From positions 372,001 through 436,000 of the forward strand of contig NW_015961948.1 in the NCBI RefSeq assembly GCF_000497045.1: a DNA stretch of 64,000 bases, written 5' to 3'. This DNA is from Kalmanozyma brasiliensis GHG001 (lineage: Eukaryota; Basidiomycota; Ustilaginomycetes; Ustilaginales). Numbering within the stretch: the first letter of the stretch is position 1; the number at the start of each line of letters is the position of its first letter. The position numbers were made by a program, and so were the translations under genes. The notes beneath the pieces were generated by a model. That model worked only from the letters and a program-made list of their open reading frames with translations. It had not been told where the DNA came from and searched no databases. Positions 19,846-29,683 of the stretch are shown piece by piece.

Positions 19846-21435
19846 ATGATCTACGCTCCTATCGCAAAGACTCAGCTCGAGTGGTACGCCTCGCTCAACC
19901 CTCTCGAGCATGGCGTCGACAACAAGTTCTTCCGTAAGACCTCGATCATCGCCACCATTGGCCCCAAGACCAACTCGGTCGAGATGCTCGGCGCTCTCCG
20001 ACAGGCTGGTATGAACATCGTTCGTCTCAACGCTTCCCACGGCTCCCACGACTACTTCAAGTCGGTCGTCGACAACGCCCGCGCCGTCGTTGCTCAGACC
20101 CCCGGTCGTTCGCTCGCCATCGCTCTTGACACCAAGGGCCCCGAGATGCGAACCGGTGTCATGGTCAACGGTGAGGACGTCAAGATCCCCCTCGGTCACG
20201 AGTTCTACGTCACCACCGACGACGCCTACGCCGAAAAGTGCAGCCTCGAGTACCTCTACATTGACTACAAGAACCTCGCGCAGAAGGTCGAGGTGGGCCG
20301 AACCATCTTCATCGATGACGGCATCCTCTCGCTCCAAGTGCTCGCCATCGAGAGCGACAAGCTCGTCAAGGTGCGCGCTGTCAACAACGGCGTGCTCTCG
20401 TCCAAGAAGGGTGTCAACCTGCCCATGACCGAGGTCGACCTCCCTGCCATCTCGGAGAAGGACCGCAAGGACATTGAGTTTGCCGTCGAGCAGGACCTCG
20501 ACATGATCTTTGCCTCGTTCATCCGCCGCGGCAGCGATGTTCGCACCATCCGCGACATCCTCGGCGAGAAGGGCGCACACATCAAGATCATCTCCAAGGT
20601 GGAGAACCACCAGGGTGTGCAGAACTTTGACGAGATCCTCAAGGAGTCGGACGGTATCATGGTCGCTCGTGGTGACCTGGGTATCGAGATCCCCGCTCCT
20701 CAGGTGTTCATGGCGCAAAAGATGATGATCAGCAAGTGCAACATTGCGGGCAAGCCCGTCATCTGTGCTACGCAGATGCTCGAGTCGATGATTGTCAACA
20801 ACCGACCTACGCGTGCCGAGGTTTCCGACGTTGCCAACGCGGTTCTGGACGGAGCGGACTGTGTGATGCTTTCGGGCGAGACTGCCAAGGGTGCGTACCC
20901 GACGGAGGCGGTCAAGATGATGGCCGAGACGGCGTACCTGGCCGAGCAGAGCGTGTCGTACGTGCCGCTGTTCAACGAGATGCGCACGCTCACCACCATC
21001 CCCACGGACACCAACGAGACGATCGCCATGGCCGCCGTGGCTGCTTCGCTCGAGCAGCACGCCGGTGCAATCTTGCTCATGTCGACCTCCGGTAACACGG
21101 CCCGCCTTGTCAGCAAGTACCGCCCATCGTGCCCCATCCTGGTCATCACGCGCAACCCTCACACCGCCCGTGACGTGCACTTGTACCGCGGCTGCTACCC
21201 ATTCCTCTACCCGCACGTGCGCCCCGAGGACAACAGCAAGTGGCAGGAGGACGTGGACAACCGCATCAAGTACGGTCTCGCCGAGGCACTCAACCTGGGC
21301 ATCATCGAGAAGGGCGACGTGGTCATTACGCTGCAGGGCTGGAGGGCACAGAGCGGAAGCACCAACACCATCCGCATCCTCAGCGTCCCCGAGAGCGCCC
21401 GCGACTTCAGGCTCGAGGGTACCCAGATCAACTAG
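19846..21435 (+). CDS. PYK1: Pyruvate kinase
   Basis: Intronless, 529 aa, ATG at 19846 after a CT-rich leader. It converts phosphoenolpyruvate and ADP to pyruvate and ATP, the last step of glycolysis, in the cytosol. The N-terminal catalytic block [11 protein letters not shown], the NASHG motif, [10 protein letters not shown], the active-site helix [11 protein letters not shown] and the ATQMLESM and [10 protein letters not shown] motifs are all intact. The C-terminal domain has the region that binds fructose-1,6-bisphosphate in eukaryotic enzymes ([20 protein letters not shown]). Length is that of fungal pyruvate kinases. Codon use is extremely biased to C/G in third position, consistent with high expression; this bias also produces a 562-codon open frame on the opposite strand that is not a gene. 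Confidence 0.98.
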   Translation: MIYAPIAKTQLEWYASLNPLEHGVDNKFFRKTSIIATIGPKTNSVEMLGALRQAGMNIVRLNASHGSHDYFKSVVDNARAVVAQTPGRSLAIALDTKGPEMRTGVMVNGEDVKIPLGHEFYVTTDDAYAEKCSLEYLYIDYKNLAQKVEVGRTIFIDDGILSLQVLAIESDKLVKVRAVNNGVLSSKKGVNLPMTEVDLPAISEKDRKDIEFAVEQDLDMIFASFIRRGSDVRTIRDILGEKGAHIKIISKVENHQGVQNFDEILKESDGIMVARGDLGIEIPAPQVFMAQKMMISKCNIAGKPVICATQMLESMIVNNRPTRAEVSDVANAVLDGADCVMLSGETAKGAYPTEAVKMMAETAYLAEQSVSYVPLFNEMRTLTTIPTDTNETIAMAAVAASLEQHAGAILLMSTSGNTARLVSKYRPSCPILVITRNPHTARDVHLYRGCYPFLYPHVRPEDNSKWQEDVDNRIKYGLAEALNLGIIEKGDVVITLQGWRAQSGSTNTIRILSVPESARDFRLEGTQIN

Positions 21436-23364
21436 ACGTCTCTCTCTCTCGCAAAATAAGTTAGAGGCGGTGCAGTCTGTCTTTCGTCGCGGCTCTTGTT
21501 TCGCAATCACATTTGGTTCTTCAGTTCAGTTGCAGTTTGGCCTTGTTTGGACGAAGAGTGTAAACTGAGTCGTTGCCGAAAGGGACGAGTATGACGAGTG
21601 ACGAGGTCAAAGACTAGCAGCCTGGAAGTACGCCATCGCCGAAGCAGACTAGTGGAGGGGCTGCTCGAGGAGCAAGACGGAAGGCGTCCACGCGGAGAAG
21701 CGGCAATCAAAGCATCAAGACGGAGGTCCCTCCCAAGTCACCAAGTCGGCTAGATAACAAGCCATCCTTGCAGATCAAGATAAGATTGCGTGCGGACCGG
21801 TGAAATGTGACGTCGGTCATGGAGCGGTCTGCCGGTGTTCTAGAGGAGAGTGCTCGGGCAAAGGAGACAGGGGCGGTAGGAGGATTGGCTTTAGGCTGTG
21901 AAAGGAACAGACCGGGATCTCGTGGGAGCGGTCACAACCGGTACTACGCTCGGTAAATCTCAAATTGTTAGGATCGCTAAGCTCACACTTTCCAAAAAAC
22001 CCTCTCACGGTGGCTTCATGGTCTTTGGCCGTGACAGTGGCGGTCACAGTGGCGATGGTCTGAGAGTTTCGACCCTTTCTGATCTCACATTGCCTCACTG
22101 CGTCACTAAACGGGGCCAAGCTGGGGAAGCTTTGACCGGAAAAGTCGGTTCTTCTGACGAGCGACGGGTTGAGCCGAAGACGCACCTCTGTTTGTTGGGG
22201 GTCGGAGCTACTTTTTTTTTCTCCCGTGACGCACACAGCGGGCGATACGCCGGTTTTTGCTTTGCCTCGCTTAGGAAAACTTCGCACCAAACGTCCGTCA
22301 AATTGTGCCACCGCTTTCTCTAGGTCGCTTGGCAAGAAGGTTGGCCTCTTTTTGGGCGAAAGGAAAGCTTGCTTCGCATTGACCGGTCTCGGGTGCCGGT
22401 TGGGTCTTTGCGAGGGTCGTGTGAGGTTGGCTTCTTGGAAGCGGGGCATGTGATGCTGGCTTGTGGGCTGGTCCAAACGCTTTCGCAAGTGCCACCCTCG
22501 TCGGCTCATCCGACCTTTCCTGGTCTTATCAATGTTGGCTGATTCACGTCTACGGCGTCGGATGCAGGCGTCGTTACAGGTGACAGAACAGGGTAGCGGC
22601 GTTCATGAAAGTCGGTGCGGATCCGCATGGCGACCCAAGCAGAATCCATGGTTCAATTGCAGCGGAGTCTCTCTGCCCGCTGCTTCCAGCTGCAATGAAC
22701 GAGGGCTAAAAGTCAAAAGGTGCAAACTCACTCGGACGTCCGGAGGACCCTGTCGTCGCTTTCTTCTGTCTTTGGCAAGGTTGCGCCCGTGCCTCTCAGC
22801 TTGTCTTGGCGTGTTCGCAAAGTCTGTACAGTAAAGCGGTGCTCGAGCGGCTCTCCGGCTCGCACCTAGCTTCGACGACCGTATCTGTGTGGCGCAGTGA
22901 TCGCGAGGAGAACAAGATGCCGGTTGATGCAGAGTGGTTTGCTCATGGCACTTATGCAAACGTGATTTGGCGGGGGAGACTCCGATGCGTGGGAAAATCA
23001 CTCGTCAATCACCAACCCACCTTTGCAGCCTTGGCCAAGATGACTTTAGAAGGGATTGTCAGTGCAGTCAGGAAGAAAGCGAGATTGATTGCCGTTGCAC
23101 CTGAGAATAAGATTGCCCCAAGGACCGGTCAGACGTGGGCCGATGCGAGCGAGTGAGCGAGTGAGCAAACAGCAGTCTCCAAACAAAGTTTCTCTCCCTT
23201 GCTGCACTGCAAACCTTTTTTCTCCTTCTTGGCTGGCTATCCAGGGTCCTGGCTCACTCCCCCGCAACGCCGCAAGAGAGTATATAGTCCACCCCTCGCC
23301 TTTCACCTTGGCGCCGTCGCCGACTGTCATCCACACCAACCCACTCCGTAGTCAGCCGCTCACC
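21436..23364. other. Gene-poor stretch of 1.9 kb, pyruvate kinase to elongase
   Basis: No open frame is convincing. At 22031-22054 GTGAC and GTCAC flank a CAGTGGCG element that occurs twice (GTGACAGTGGCGGTCACAGTGGCG). The last 100 bp hold the elongase TATA box and leader. Confidence 0.5.
23281..23286 (+). promoter_or_regulatory. TATA box of elongase gene
   Basis: GAGTATATAGTCC; the core TATATA lies 79 bp before the ATG at 23365. Confidence 0.6.
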
Positions 23365-24450
23365 ATGCTCTACGCGCTTGACAACCCCCATCTCTCGTTC
23401 TGGCAGCGTCTCGCTGTGCAGCCCTACCCAGCCAAGCCTGCCGGTCTCCCCGTCGCCGACTGGGCCTTTGAGCTCTCCCTCTCCCCCTGGGTGCCCCTCC
23501 TCACCGGTGTCGTCTACCTCTTCGCTACGCACGCCACCAACCACCGTTTCGGCCCGGGCAAGCCCAAACCCGCCGATCTCGTCAAACAATCCTACGGTCT
23601 CTCCCAAACCGTCCTCGGTCACAACATCCTCCTCGCCGTCTACTCGGGTTGGACGTTCTTCCATGCCGCCACCCGCATCTTCTCGTACCTCGTTGGCGGT
23701 GCTGTTTCCGGCGGACTCTCGGGTTTGACCAACGCCTACTGCACCGTCCCCATCGCCGACGCCTCCTTCGCAGGGCTCGGCATCTACGTCTGGCTCTTCT
23801 ACATCTCCAAGTACTACGAGATCATCGACTCGGTCATCCTCATTCTCAAGGGCAAGCCCGTTTCTAATTTGCAGAGCTATCACCATGCCGGTGCGATCCT
23901 GTGCATGTGGGCGGCATACAGGTACTCAGCACCGGCCGTGTTCATCTTTTTGCTCTTCAACTCGTTGGTGCACACGTTGATGTACACGTACTACTCGATG
24001 ACCGCCATGAAGCTCCCCTTCACGGGTGGGTTGAAGAGGAGCATGACCACGATTCAGATCACCCAGCTCGTCGTGGGCTGTGGTCTCGCATCGAGTTATA
24101 TGTTCTTGACCTACAACCCGACCGCATACCCCAAAGGGGCGAGCCCAAGCCCCGGCCGCCACGTGCTCAACCCCGTTGCTGCTGCATTCAGCTCGTTCGA
24201 ATCAGCGTCGAATGGGACCAGTGCAAGCAACTGGTTGCCCAGCAGCAGCCAAGAGGCCATGCAGATCATCAAGCAGACCGTCCTCGCAAGTGTCAAGGGT
24301 GGAAAGACGGAGTGCGTCGCCACTTCCGGCCAGTTCTTCGCCGTCTGTCTCAACGTGGCCTACTTGATCCCGTTGATCTATCTGTTTGTTAGCTTTTATA
24401 TCCGGAGCTACCAGAAGAAGGCTGCTGCCAAGGGAGGAAAGGCGCAGTAG
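23365..24450 (+). CDS. ELO-family fatty acid elongase
   Basis: Intronless, 361 aa, start at the first ATG after the TATA box. ELO proteins are ER membrane 3-ketoacyl-CoA synthases that condense malonyl-CoA with an acyl-CoA to lengthen fatty acids. Key blocks are KYYEIIDSVILILKGK (about 149-164) and NLQSYHHAGA (168-177). The HxxHH box of animal and yeast elongases is QSYHH here, so the first His is Gln170; His173 and His174 are kept. Several membrane helices are visible, including TM segments near 42-55, 134-148, 190-205 and 335-350. A Ser-rich loop (about 238-275) is an insertion before the last helices. The C-terminus is Lys-rich. Chain-length specificity cannot be read. Confidence 0.9.
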   Translation: MLYALDNPHLSFWQRLAVQPYPAKPAGLPVADWAFELSLSPWVPLLTGVVYLFATHATNHRFGPGKPKPADLVKQSYGLSQTVLGHNILLAVYSGWTFFHAATRIFSYLVGGAVSGGLSGLTNAYCTVPIADASFAGLGIYVWLFYISKYYEIIDSVILILKGKPVSNLQSYHHAGAILCMWAAYRYSAPAVFIFLLFNSLVHTLMYTYYSMTAMKLPFTGGLKRSMTTIQITQLVVGCGLASSYMFLTYNPTAYPKGASPSPGRHVLNPVAAAFSSFESASNGTSASNWLPSSSQEAMQIIKQTVLASVKGGKTECVATSGQFFAVCLNVAYLIPLIYLFVSFYIRSYQKKAAAKGGKAQ

Positions 24451-24830
24451 AGCACCATCGCATTGCAGGCGCCTCACCGATCAGCTCGGAGTGGCGAAGC
24501 GATGCTCGGCATCCCAAGTCTCATCATCATGTCCGTTCCATCCATGCGTCCGTTTCCAGAACCGTCATCTTGCGTCGCATTGTAATTCTACCCATTTACG
24601 TCTCACGCCGCGATGGAGTGTGGTGCTTCCTGTTGAGCACGTATGACCGTTTGCCGGACCTCTTGAAGCACAAAGTAGTCGGGGAGATGTGAGGCTGAAC
24701 AAAGTGTGTGAAATGCGAGATGCTAGTGTACAAAACGGAACGGTGCCAAGTTATGCGAATGCGAAGAGGGTCGACTTGCTGTAGGGTGCTGTGGGGGTAT
24801 ATAAAGGTCCATGAGCCGGGTCTGTGTGGA
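24451..24830. other. Convergent 3' gap with a TATA element
   Basis: No gene. A consensus TATATAAA on the plus strand lies at 24798-24805, 26 bp 3' of the stop codon of the next minus-strand gene. Confidence 0.45.
24798..24805 (+). promoter_or_regulatory. TATA-like box pointing antisense into the secreted-protein gene
   Basis: GGGGTATATAAAGGTCC. If used, transcription would start near 24830 and run antisense through the gene at 24831-25805. Confidence 0.3.
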
Positions 24831-25805
24831 TCAGATGATGCCCAAACTGCGCAAGAAATGAGCCAGATGCGCAGCGAACCGCTCCGCGATCCAGTTGACC
24901 ACCGCGTCCAGTCCCCAGAAGGCAAAGCCTTTGCTGAGACTCTCGACCTTCCTCACGGTCAACACGGCGGTTCTGCCATCCTGACCGATGTTGTGGTTGA
25001 TGCCGTGTCGTCCGGCCTCCAGCAGTCCATCGATCCATTCGACGTCCGCTTTGTAGTAGACACTGTTCCATCGTCCACCGCGTTCCGCGGCAGCGACGAG
25101 GAGGTCGCGTCCGACATTGTACCCATCGCGATCGATCGTATGGTGATACTTCAGATTTTTCTCCTTGCTTACCGCCAGGAACCACGCGCCCGTATTTGCG
25201 TGCGTCCCGTTCTGCTTCCACACCCGAAAATGGTTTCCCCCATACAGACTTTCCCAGCACGCTCCCACCCAACGTCCGGGTGCGCCCGGAAACCCCGTTT
25301 CGCGATACTCGAACATCTCTGGTGTCCAACCCTTTCCATCGCCCAAGTCGGCACGTTGCAGGTTGCCCATGTGAAGGTTAAGACACTCGAAGCTGAACCC
25401 AATGGTGCGAATGTAATCTTTGAGGCCGAGGTCGGAAAGGACGTGTGCGTCGGAGTGACCCGAGATGATGACGTTGATGGGTTCACGCAAGCCGTTACCG
25501 ACCAGGTCGAGCATCGAACCGCCATGAGTTCGGGGATCGAGCCAACCAGGGAGGGATGGGTCGCCGGTGCCAGGGGAAGAGTCCAGGTCGAACGCGGAAT
25601 AGACTTGGGGTTCCGAGAAGGACGCGTTGTACGTGAGCAGGTCCGAGACGGTTATGGAGGGGTCGTTGAGGTCGAGTGACTCGCGTGTGGAGAATGGGAG
25701 CGGAGGGGAGGGCAGTGTCGGCTCCAAGGGCTGCCATGGCATCGCAGAGGTTGCCGGGACGATGGCGGCCGCGGCGGTTGCGAGGAGCGTCGGCAGCAGA
25801 CGCAT
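24831..25805 (-). CDS. Secreted protein resembling LssY C-terminal domain
   Basis: Intronless, 324 aa, ATG at 25805. A signal peptide (MRLLPTLLATAAAAIV, cleavage near ATSA at 18-21) is followed by a short disordered region and then a globular domain. The domain has REPINVIISGHSDAHV, WVGACWESLYGG, NHFRVWKQNG, AWFLAVSKEK and YHHTIDRDGYNVGRDLL. The order 'vNv-v-g', 'H-R-W', 'W-l-a', 'HH-ID-D---RD-L' resembles the LssY_C domain of bacterial and fungal membrane proteins; this is my pattern recognition and not a search result. No other membrane helix is evident, so unlike bacterial LssY it would be secreted or wall-bound. There are at least two N-glycosylation sequons (NASF, NGTH). Function unknown; in a plant-associated smut an extracellular role is plausible. 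Confidence 0.75.
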   Translation of the reverse strand: MRLLPTLLATAAAAIVPATSAMPWQPLEPTLPSPPLPFSTRESLDLNDPSITVSDLLTYNASFSEPQVYSAFDLDSSPGTGDPSLPGWLDPRTHGGSMLDLVGNGLREPINVIISGHSDAHVLSDLGLKDYIRTIGFSFECLNLHMGNLQRADLGDGKGWTPEMFEYRETGFPGAPGRWVGACWESLYGGNHFRVWKQNGTHANTGAWFLAVSKEKNLKYHHTIDRDGYNVGRDLLVAAAERGGRWNSVYYKADVEWIDGLLEAGRHGINHNIGQDGRTAVLTVRKVESLSKGFAFWGLDAVVNWIAERFAAHLAHFLRSLGII

Positions 25806-26196
25806 GATGGATGGTGGGGATAGGGACGGAGAGCCGGGTGTGATGCTGCGGCGATGCGATGATCGGTCAAGTCGGGTGAGATGATGCGATCGTAGGTGGT
25901 TCGGTGAGAAGATGCGATGGGTTGATGTGCGTAGGGGGCGGATGACGATGCGGGATGATCGTGGAGGACAAGCTACATGTGAATTGCCGAGGTGACCGAT
26001 ATCGAGTCGTGCCAGTTCTCAGCGCTAAAACGGCGTCACTTTCAACCGGAGAATTCGAGCAGCGATTGCGGGGTTGGCCATCAGCCCCTTTGATTTCACT
26101 CGTGCGAGTCACCCTTTTGGCGCGTGTCACATTACTCCACCTACGCACAGCCCTCCCCCTCCTCCTCCTATCTCTCCACCACCATTTATACTAACA
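25806..26196. promoter_or_regulatory. Divergent promoter, secreted protein / SEC17
   Basis: 391 bp between outward-facing genes. A C/T-rich tract at 26140-26180 precedes the SEC17 start. No clear TATA box. Confidence 0.45.
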
Positions 26197-27137
26197 ATGT
26201 CGACCTCAACACCCGAAGAGCTGCTTCGCAACGCCGAGAAAAAGGCCTCGGCGACGTCCGGTTGGTTCTCGTCCGCGACCTCCAAACTCGAGGAGTCCAT
26301 CGACCTCTTCAAAGCCGCCGCGAACAAGTTTCGCATCGCCAACCGGTTCGAGGAAGCGGGCAACGCCTACATGCGAGCTGCCGAGGTGGAGCTCAAAACC
26401 GGCGAAAAGGACTATGCGGCCAACACGTTTTTTGAAGCGCAAAAGTGTTTTAGGATGTCGAGGCCGGAATTGGCGGTGGTCGCGCTCACCCGAGCAAGAG
26501 AGATCCTCATCGAGAGGGGGCGATTCAGACAGGCTGCGGATCGAGAAAAGGCGGTCGCGGAGCTGTGGAAGGGCGAAGGGGCCGATCCGGAGCGGGCGCT
26601 CGAGGCGTATGAACAGGCGGCAGCATGGTACTTGCAGGAAGGGGCGAATGCGACGGCGAGCGGGTGCTACAGGGAGGCAGCGATGCTCGCCACCGATCTA
26701 GGAAGGTTTCCACAGGCAATCGAACGGTGGGAACAGGTCGCCAGCATGTCCCTGGAAAGCAATCTGACGAGGTACAGCGTCAAGGATTACTATCTCAATG
26801 CGGGCATGTGCTACCTCGCCATTCCGGTACGTTGCACACACCCTCTCCCGTCTCGTTCATCCTCGTCTTGGACTAACACTCTCTCCTTTTTGGAAAATAG
26901 GACTACGTGGCCGCCGTACGAGCGATGCAATTCTACGCAGAACAGGACCCCACATTCCCGACGACCATGGAGGGCCGATTCCTCCACTCGCTCGTCCAGG
27001 CGTGCGAAGAGGGCGACCTGCAAGCCTTCGACGGGCGCGTCCAGGAGTACGACCGAACCAAGAAGATCCAGGGCTGGCAAGCGTCCCTCCTCCGAGCGGT
27101 CAGGAAGGGTGTTCAGGACGAACCAGATCTCTCTTAG
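26197..27137 (+). CDS. SEC17: Alpha-SNAP (Sec17)
   Basis: Two exons, 26197-26826 and 26901-27137, with a 74-nt intron (GTACGT...ATAG); 288 aa, close to the usual 292-295. Alpha-SNAP binds SNARE complexes and recruits the Sec18/NSF ATPase to take them apart after membrane fusion. The N-terminal EELLRNAEKKA, the repeated TPR-like helices (LFKAAANKFRIA, AGNAYMRAAEVE, AQKCFRMSRPELAV) and the tail (GWQASLLRAVRKGVQDEPDL) follow the family throughout. The C-terminal LL pair that stimulates NSF is present as SLLRAV. Splicing at phase 0 joins CYLAIP to DYVAAVRAMQ; failure to splice would replace the C-terminal quarter. Confidence 0.95.
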
Positions 27138-27218
27138 CTCTCACTTTCCCACCATGCAATCTCCCTTTCTCACGACGACACGGGCTGGAAAGAGTGTGAA
27201 AATATGCCATTGAGATAA

Positions 27219-28940
27219 TCAATACTCGAGCTCGCAAGCCAGCGCCAAGAAGGCTGCATCGTCATCGACGTCTCCGAAGCTGTCGTCGGAGGAAGCGGGT
27301 TGGCCAGCGCGCTTCTCGGTGGCTCTGACGACGTTTCCCGCCGCGGCTACACGGGCGTGGATCGCGGGCGGGCGAAAGGGCGCTGCTGGACCCACACCGC
27401 CCACCGTCGCAGACTGCGTACCGGCAGCCGTTTGGGAGGGTGCGAATTGCGAGCAGCTGCGCGGCAACCCCACTTGTCGCGCTTGCGACATTCCGGGTGG
27501 CAGCGGATGTGTGCGCATGCGCGAAGGCGTGACTTTGAGTGGCGAAGGCTTGGTGTGTGGAGAGACGGATTTGGACAGGAGCGAGGGACCGCGTACGCCG
27601 AGCTTCTTGTTGCTCGAGACGGTCTGCTGCCGCGCTTCGATCCGAGCGGATCGCTTGACGGGGGATGGCTCGGCAAGGGGAGCGGGCGCAGGCTTGACCG
27701 GTTGCGCGCGGGTCGCAGACGTACGGGCTGGCTGTGGTGCTGGTGCACGAGGTGCGGCTGCTGAAGGTGTGGATGGAGCATTTCCTGGTTTGCTTTCGAG
27801 CTGTGCTGCTGATCGAGCCTGTTCGATGGTCGCTGCGGCCGCTTTGTTGTCGCGACCTGCCGATCGAGCCTGGTGCGCAGCTTCCGCAGGGACGTTGATG
27901 GGCCGTGGCTGAAGTGGTCGCGTGGGTGTATGCCCAGCCGGTCTGAAGACATCATGGTCCGACTTGACTGGACGCAGACCTCGGCGCGGTGTCAAAGGGT
28001 CGTCTTTGACCACGGCAACGGCTCCCTGGGCCTGCTGAGATCCATTCTGGCCCTCCTGCTGCGACAGCTGCGCTCGAGACGCGATCGGTGCCGAGAACGT
28101 CCGATTGATCCCTTCCCTCGGCGTGAGCCCGCCTCCTTCACTGCTTCGATCGAATGTGACTGTGGGGCGCAGATTCTCAATCTCCGCCGATCCGCTCGTC
28201 GACGGCCTCGGTCCATTCTGCATCCCCTGTATCGCAGCCTGTAGATCCTCGAACAGCTTCAGACAGTCCGTTGCGCCGCCCGCATTGTCTGTGAAGCCGA
28301 GCCCGGCGATGAACGACTCCTTCTTGCGTCGGCGTGGTGGGCGTCGATCCTGCCTTCGATGCGAGGCGATGCTGGCTTGTGGGTCCTTCTCCGTGGCAGC
28401 AGTGCGGGTGGTATTGCCACTGTATTGCGACGGTGACGATGACCGCAGCCTGCCCGTGTTGCCTGCATCCATGGTTCGTCTCCGTCTCGACTCGGGTGAC
28501 GACTCGCCCGCATCGCCGAGCAGCAACCTTCTCGGTCCACTCGCTTCCGCATCGTCCTCATCGTCATCGGTGAGATCGATAGTGATGTACTCCCGTGCCC
28601 GGCTCCTGTTGGCGCTGGGATCCGAAACGTGTCGACTGGCAGTACGCGGTGTGTCGAGCAGCTTTTTTCTCTTTGCTGAGTCCCTGCCGATGAGCGGCGA
28701 CTGTGCCTCGAGCGCTCCTGGCAGCTTCTTGAGCTCGCCAACGAACGCCTGCGTGCATAAAGGTAGTGTTGGTGACTCTTGACTCTTGCTCGGCGTCCAG
28801 TTGGCGAGCTGGCGGAGGACGCCGGGGGAGGGCGAGGCATGCCAGAAGACTTTGGACGTCGAGGGCTGAGAGGAGGACTGCTGTGAGGAAGAGGGACCGG
28901 CTGATGTGCTCAGGTTGAGCGAGTCGAAGAGCTCGGACAT
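27219..28940 (-). CDS. Disordered protein with SUMO-interacting motif
   Basis: Intronless, 573 aa, ATG at 28940. I do not recognise the family. Most of the protein is low complexity, rich in Ser, Pro, Arg and Ala. A strong SUMO-interacting motif sits at 119-130: a hydrophobic core ITIDL followed by TDDDEDD. Two other conserved-looking patches are an N-terminal VFWHASPSPGVLRQLANWTPS (31-51) and a region RRKKESFIAGLGFTDNAGG followed by LKLFEDLQAAIQGMQ, which may form a helix. The C-terminus has DDSFGDVDDDAAFLALACELEY, an acidic-plus-aromatic tail of the type that binds partners. Basic clusters suggest nuclear location. These traits fit a scaffold in DNA repair, chromatin or SUMO signalling, but no function can be assigned. 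Confidence 0.7.
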   Translation of the reverse strand: MSELFDSLNLSTSAGPSSSQQSSSQPSTSKVFWHASPSPGVLRQLANWTPSKSQESPTLPLCTQAFVGELKKLPGALEAQSPLIGRDSAKRKKLLDTPRTASRHVSDPSANRSRAREYITIDLTDDDEDDAEASGPRRLLLGDAGESSPESRRRRTMDAGNTGRLRSSSPSQYSGNTTRTAATEKDPQASIASHRRQDRRPPRRRKKESFIAGLGFTDNAGGATDCLKLFEDLQAAIQGMQNGPRPSTSGSAEIENLRPTVTFDRSSEGGGLTPREGINRTFSAPIASRAQLSQQEGQNGSQQAQGAVAVVKDDPLTPRRGLRPVKSDHDVFRPAGHTPTRPLQPRPINVPAEAAHQARSAGRDNKAAAATIEQARSAAQLESKPGNAPSTPSAAAPRAPAPQPARTSATRAQPVKPAPAPLAEPSPVKRSARIEARQQTVSSNKKLGVRGPSLLSKSVSPHTKPSPLKVTPSRMRTHPLPPGMSQARQVGLPRSCSQFAPSQTAAGTQSATVGGVGPAAPFRPPAIHARVAAAGNVVRATEKRAGQPASSDDSFGDVDDDAAFLALACELEY

Positions 28941-29683
28941 GGCGACCTGGGTCGGACCGAGGATGGAAGAGGTCCGAGTAAGAGGTGAGAGAGGGTGCGA
29001 GTCGATCCTATGGTGTCATGGTCGAGCTTGGATGAGAGTGCAGAGATTCCGGGGGTGGTCCCTCAGTGGTGGTATACGAAGCGAGCCCGGAGAGGTGGCG
29101 AGGATGAAGAGAGCGGAAAGATGAAAGGGACGGCGGGTGATGGATGTGATGCAAGGGAACAATGAGGTGAGAGGCAGAGAGGCGAAGCGACAAAAGATGC
29201 ACGATTCGACCCTGCAGCCCGCTTACCGCGCGAATTTTGACCTGAGCAGCATGCACTCTCTCGCGCGGCCTTCTAGAAATTCATTAGCTTCATCTAACAC
29301 GCACACGGTCGAGTCACAGTGATTTGTCTCGAGAAGTGCAAAGCTATCATGTACTTAGGCTCATCGACAATCACATCAAAGCCCGTCTGAGGCTCGAAGA
29401 TAAAGCCAGATGGAGGCGATCGAGTCTCAAGAATGTTGATCTGCAGTCGAGAGGGTCGACAACCACGACGCGCGGAATTCAGAGACCAACACTTTTCTTT
29501 TTCGCTCCAAAGTGTTACACCGCCGCGCGTGAGCTCGCGGAGCGGAGGAAAAGGTCACGCGAGTGTGTGTGGCCTTGTCAGCTCGCAGCCTTGCCTCCTC
29601 ACCATCGTCCCGACGTTGAACATGATGGAGCAAGGAGTGCTTCTATTCCACACTGACTTGTTCTCTGTATCTTCTACAGGATC
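28941..29683. other. Gap between SIM-protein promoter and GNAT 3' end
   Basis: 743 bp. I see no gene. The part near 28941 is the promoter of the minus-strand gene to its left, and the part near 29680 is the 3' end of the GNAT gene. Confidence 0.45.

Noticed and set aside
19822..21510. 562-codon open frame antisense to pyruvate kinase
   Set aside because: Same codon-bias artefact; no domain and the sense gene is certain.
24708..25679. 323-codon plus-strand frame over the secreted-protein gene
   Set aside because: It starts upstream of the only TATA box and reads as an antisense shadow; the minus-strand gene has a signal peptide and domain-like sequence.
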